Shown: positions 39,940 through 42,669 of the stretch, piece after piece | Numbering within the stretch: position 1 is the first letter of the stretch | Layout: every line of letters starts with the position of its first letter | Assembly: GCA_023481165.1 (NCBI GenBank) | Contig: JAMCWO010000228.1 | Coordinates: 25,971 to 68,639, forward strand | Direction of reading: 5' to 3' | Source: Planctomycetota bacterium | Lineage (GTDB): Bacteria > Planctomycetota > Phycisphaerae > Sedimentisphaerales > Anaerobacaceae | Length of the DNA stretch: 42,669 bases | Program-made: the position numbers and the translations under genes | The notes under the pieces: model-generated | Told to the model about the DNA's origin: nothing | Databases searched by the model: none | Seen by the model: only the letters and a program-made list of their open reading frames with translations

Positions 39940-40452
39940 TCATGCGGTCGCTACCTCCTCCGGCCGCATCAGGCAGACGCGGCGACGAGTGCGCAGGTCC
40001 CCCCGGCCATCCGGTACACGGATGGGCGAATGTTCGAATAGCGTCCCCGCCCTCACAAGGCAGGGGTCAGAAAAATACCGGACAGAACGGCCGAGCTGCT
40101 CGAACAACTTCTCCTCCTCGATGCAGCCCCGAGATACGTGCCACAAGGGCGGCAGGATGATCCCGGCGAACGGGATCGCCTGGATAAACAGCAGGTCGTA
40201 CTCGTACCACCTCTGCTCTGTCGTCGCCGCCATGAACTCGGGCCACGCCGCCTTGATCGGGTGCGTGTGCGCGACGGGGGAGTAGATCAGCCAGCCAGCT
40301 TCCACCAGCCGCGCCGCCCGCAGGCAGCACAGCCGGAAGTTTGCTTCCATCGCCGCGTGGTTCTGGATCGCCCAGGCATCGACCACTGTGTACGGGTGAG
40401 CGAAATACCATAGCCCTGCCTGGGGCTCCAGCGGCACGTATGTATCCTTCAT
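39940..40452 (-). CDS. DUF1937 / nucleoside 2-deoxyribosyltransferase-like protein
   Basis: A 170-residue protein of the DUF1937 group, related to nucleoside 2-deoxyribosyltransferases. The hallmark start is LWYFAHPYTVVDAWAIQNHAAME (compare YLASPYS), then RAARLVEAGWLIYSPVAHTHPI, WYEYDLLFIQAIPFAGIILPPLWHVSRGCIEEEKL. The Asp and Glu in these positions match the catalytic layout of that fold. AAGGA lies 6 bases before ATG 40452, which overlaps the preceding stop as ATGA. Phages use such enzymes in nucleotide salvage or base modification; the role here is inferred only. Confidence 0.8.
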   Translation of the reverse strand: MKDTYVPLEPQAGLWYFAHPYTVVDAWAIQNHAAMEANFRLCCLRAARLVEAGWLIYSPVAHTHPIKAAWPEFMAATTEQRWYEYDLLFIQAIPFAGIILPPLWHVSRGCIEEEKLFEQLGRSVRYFSDPCLVRAGTLFEHSPIRVPDGRGDLRTRRRVCLMRPEEVATA

Positions 40453-40829
40453 TGCGATTCCTTCAAGGGTTGACGTCGCAGGAGGGCGTCGAGCTTGTGA
40501 TTGACTTCCGCGAGCTGCTGGGAGAAGAAATGCTGCACCAGGGCGCACTGTTCCTTCGTCTGGGCCTGGTCGAGGCGGACGTCCGCCTTCTCCAAGACCG
40601 TGAACAAACGGTCCGCCTGGCCATTGAGACGCTGCTGGAGGGATTGGTTGTACTCCTGATGCTGCGCCAGATGCTTGACGAACCCGCCCAACAGGATCGA
40701 CAAGAGCAGCGTCACCACACCGGACAGGATCACCAGCAGCCGCGCCTCCCAGGACGCCTCCCCCACCGCCCCAACGGCCACGGTGAACAGGCCCGAACCC
40801 GTCCATAGAGTGCGAATCGCATAGTACAT
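40449..40829 (-). CDS. Membrane-anchored coiled-coil protein (holin/spanin-like candidate)
   Basis: A 126-residue protein with two hydrophobic segments (GSGLFTVAVGAVGEA weakly, and LLVILSGVVTLLLSILLGGFV strongly, ending near residue 50) followed by a long heptad-type coiled coil to the end (LQQRLNGQADRLFTVLEKAD, VQHFFSQQLAEVNHKLDALL). ATG 40829 overlaps the upstream stop as TGATG, with GGAGG 5 bases upstream. Its position after tail-type genes suits a lysis-related protein, but this is only by context. Confidence 0.6.
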   Translation of the reverse strand: MYYAIRTLWTGSGLFTVAVGAVGEASWEARLLVILSGVVTLLLSILLGGFVKHLAQHQEYNQSLQQRLNGQADRLFTVLEKADVRLDQAQTKEQCALVQHFFSQQLAEVNHKLDALLRRQPLKESQ

Positions 40830-41260
40830 CACGGCCTCCTCTCGATCCAGATCATCCAGCGGTGCGCCACCCGCGCCCAGCTCCCCCGGACCACCTCGGC
40901 CCGCAGCGAGTAGCGATAGCGCCCGATCCCGATCTTGTCCGCCGTCCCCAGCGAGACCGTCAGCGTCGGCCGGCCAGCGGTCACCTCGTAGGGCAGGCTC
41001 TCGATCAGAAGATGTTCATCCCGGTACAGGGCGATCTTGATGGTCTGGGGGCCGTCTTTGGGGTTATAGGTTACCTCGGCGCCGACCTGCCACAAGAGCG
41101 TGCCTCCCATGCCGGATACGTCATTGTGCAGCAGGACCGCCCCCTGGGCGTCAAAGACCGCGTCCTGCTGACCGAACGCCCCGCCGGCCTGGGGAACGCG
41201 GGCGGCCGTCGGCTCCGGCGGCCGCCCGAACCAATCCTGCAGCCACTGCCGTAGACCCAT
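40829..41260 (-). CDS. Hypothetical protein downstream of the tail-fibre-like gene
   Basis: A 143-residue protein not recognised. The N-terminus is MGLRQWLQDWFGRPPEPTAARVP; the rest looks β-rich (LLWQVGAEVTYNPKDGPQTIKIALYRDEHLLIESLPYEVTAG, then IGRYRYSLRAEVVRG) and would fit a compact virion or tail-accessory domain. AAAGGA precedes the ATG by 6-7 bases. It is 12 bases after the tail-fibre-like stop and overlaps the next gene, so the four minus-strand genes form one late-type operon. Confidence 0.6.
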   Translation of the reverse strand: MGLRQWLQDWFGRPPEPTAARVPQAGGAFGQQDAVFDAQGAVLLHNDVSGMGGTLLWQVGAEVTYNPKDGPQTIKIALYRDEHLLIESLPYEVTAGRPTLTVSLGTADKIGIGRYRYSLRAEVVRGSWARVAHRWMIWIERRP

Positions 41261-41272
41261 CGTGAATCCTTT

Positions 41273-42669
41273 CTATTTCATCCAGCCCAATACCGTCACG
41301 CCCAGGGCATCGGGCGTGGCGTTCACCAAATACTCGATCACCCCGTTGGCATCCGTCTCGACCCAGACCTGCGCCAGGTAGGAGACGGCATAATTCTGGA
41401 CTCGAACCTGCGCGATATTGATTGCGTTCACCTGGCCATTCTTGCGGAAGTACGCATAGGTATAGGCGTCCGCGTCGGAGATCCCGACCCGCAGATGCAC
41501 GAGCCGCTGGCCGACGCCGACGATCCCGGACAGATCCAGGTCCCGCCAAGTGTTGTCGCACGTGAAGTTGCCCACGGCATAATCGGCCGCCGCCACGTCG
41601 CCGCGGTTGTTGTAGACGTGCACTCCGCCGGTGCCGCCCTCGGCCGCCGCCAGGACCGTCCCCAGCGTCAGAGCCCCCGCGACATTCAGATCGCGGTAGA
41701 CCTGCATAGTGCCGCTGGCGTCGAAGCCGCCGACGGTCTCCTGCTGGGTCCCACCGTTTTCCCACTGCTGCTGAAACCACAGCGGCAGGCGCGTCGCCCC
41801 GCCCGTATTCACGGCCCGCAGCACGCTGTAGTGACTGGAATGGGTCAGCAGGTACGTCTTGTCGGTGCTGGTGGCGCCTCGCGTGCACACGGTCCCGAGG
41901 ATCTCCAGGGCCTGCGCCGGATCTTCCAGGCCGATCCCGACGTAGCCGCCCAGGGGATTGAGAACCAGATGCCGGCTGGTCCAGCTCACCCCGGGCTGCA
42001 CGGTCTGGAGGTAGCCGTAATTGCCGGTCGCATTGACGCCCGCCGTGAGCATCGTATCGTTGCCGGCATCCTTGATCCGCAGGCCGGCCTCCGTCTGGGC
42101 GTCCCCGATCGGGGAGGTGTCCGCCGTAATGATCGTGTCGTGGTAGATGTTCAGATCGCCGGTCGTGTCAAACTCGGCGGTCGTGTCGATCTGCGCGCCG
42201 CCGGACTGATATTGCTGCTGGAATTTCAGTGCCCGCCGCGTCGCGTCGGCCTTGTTGACGCTCTTGAGGATACTGTAACCGCTGCCGTGCGACAGCAGCA
42301 TCGTGCCGTCCGTGGCGGTAGCGGCGCTGCGGGAATAGATCGTCCCCAGGACCTCCAGCGGGTACTGCGTATCGACGATGCCGCCCACCCCCAGCCGGTG
42401 GTTGTCGGAGGCCATCATGGTCACCACGCCGACGTTGCCGGTCACGCCGAAGTATTCCCAAGACACCCCGTTGTACCTATCGAACTGATTGTTCTCGATG
42501 ACGGCCTGGGAGACGTTGGCGCCGAGGTTCACGTTGCCGTTGATCCAGGAATTGCGGATCGACAGCCCCTGCCATAGGTTGTAGTCGATCACCGTATCAT
42601 CCTGCGTCCGCGTGGGCGGCTGCTGCGCCCGGAAACCGTCGAACACGCACGGGCCGATCAGATGCGTCC
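41273..42669 (-). CDS. Tail-fibre-like β-structured protein with internal repeats (5' end outside window)
   Basis: An open frame without stop runs off the right edge, so at least 464 residues are seen. It is rich in Gly, Asn, Thr and short β motifs. Two related segments of about 85 residues are visible: one around LGVGGIVDTQYPLEVLGTIYSR followed by SVNKADATRRALKFQQQYQSGG, another around YVGIGLEDPAQALEILGTVCTR followed by AVNTGGATRLPLWFQQQWENGG. The VGIG-x-x-x-P-x-x-x-LE-I-x-G pattern is common in phage tail fibres upstream of intramolecular chaperones. The C-terminal part (RDLDLSGIVGVGQRLVHLRV) is a β-sandwich-like end. No chaperone domain follows. A GTG at 42646 is in frame but the gene probably begins beyond the window. 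Confidence 0.75.
   Translation of the reverse strand, partial: THLIGPCVFDGFRAQQPPTRTQDDTVIDYNLWQGLSIRNSWINGNVNLGANVSQAVIENNQFDRYNGVSWEYFGVTGNVGVVTMMASDNHRLGVGGIVDTQYPLEVLGTIYSRSAATATDGTMLLSHGSGYSILKSVNKADATRRALKFQQQYQSGGAQIDTTAEFDTTGDLNIYHDTIITADTSPIGDAQTEAGLRIKDAGNDTMLTAGVNATGNYGYLQTVQPGVSWTSRHLVLNPLGGYVGIGLEDPAQALEILGTVCTRGATSTDKTYLLTHSSHYSVLRAVNTGGATRLPLWFQQQWENGGTQQETVGGFDASGTMQVYRDLNVAGALTLGTVLAAAEGGTGGVHVYNNRGDVAAADYAVGNFTCDNTWRDLDLSGIVGVGQRLVHLRVGISDADAYTYAYFRKNGQVNAINIAQVRVQNYAVSYLAQVWVETDANGVIEYLVNATPDALGVTVLGWMK

Overview
This is a high-GC bacterial window that reads as Planctomycetota, probably a Phycisphaerae or Sedimentisphaerales-like lineage. The evidence is the gene mix: Tat-exported Gfo/Idh/MocA oxidoreductases, DUF6807 and DUF4432 sugar proteins, a stand-alone prepilin-like protein, and a tyrosine recombinase with the 'planctomycete' active-site variant. 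The lineage is an inference from family content; no rRNA gene is present.

Left part (1-25,200), metabolism. A plus-strand operon (2-5,693) encodes a PIG-L deacetylase, a NagB-like isomerase/deaminase, a PfkB kinase, a DUF4432 epimerase-like protein and a mannitol-1-phosphate-dehydrogenase-like protein. It looks like a cytoplasmic route for an N-acetylated amino sugar or polyol. Next come a prepilin-like protein and an EamA transporter. A minus-strand exported cassette follows: GH43-like, GH38-like and a Tat Gfo/Idh protein. Then there is a decayed hicBA toxin-antitoxin pair (frameshifted toxin), a one-carbon operon (coiled-coil secreted protein, fhs, folD), and a tight five-gene minus-strand operon. 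That operon runs lipoprotein MTA/SAH nucleosidase, AzgA-type purine permease, TIM-barrel epimerase, DUF6807, Tat Gfo/Idh. A tRNA-Leu(UAG), two small lipoproteins and xseA/xseB complete this part.

Middle part (25,500-35,100), signalling. Two tandem paralogous multi-PAS histidine kinases lie here, the second membrane-anchored and ending in a lone receiver. They are followed by a P-loop protein paired with a Cys-rich small protein, an AhpD-like protein without its CxxC, and a histidine kinase with a RegB-like membrane sensor.

Right part (35,471-42,669), a prophage or integrative element. It starts beside a tRNA-Arg(UCG) with a divergent integrase whose 3' end overlaps an excisionase-like gene. 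Next come small orphan genes, a tRNA-like remnant and an AT-rich control region. A minus-strand late-type cluster closes the window: a tail-fibre-like protein (open at the window edge), an unknown, a membrane/coiled-coil protein and a DUF1937 protein.

The least ordinary signals are four. A double-hairpin palindromic element sits in frame inside the dehydrogenase gene, and a compound palindrome lies beside the dead hicA. An outer-membrane-type nucleosidase is coupled to a purine permease and sugar enzymes. The integrase and excisionase genes share their 3' ends.
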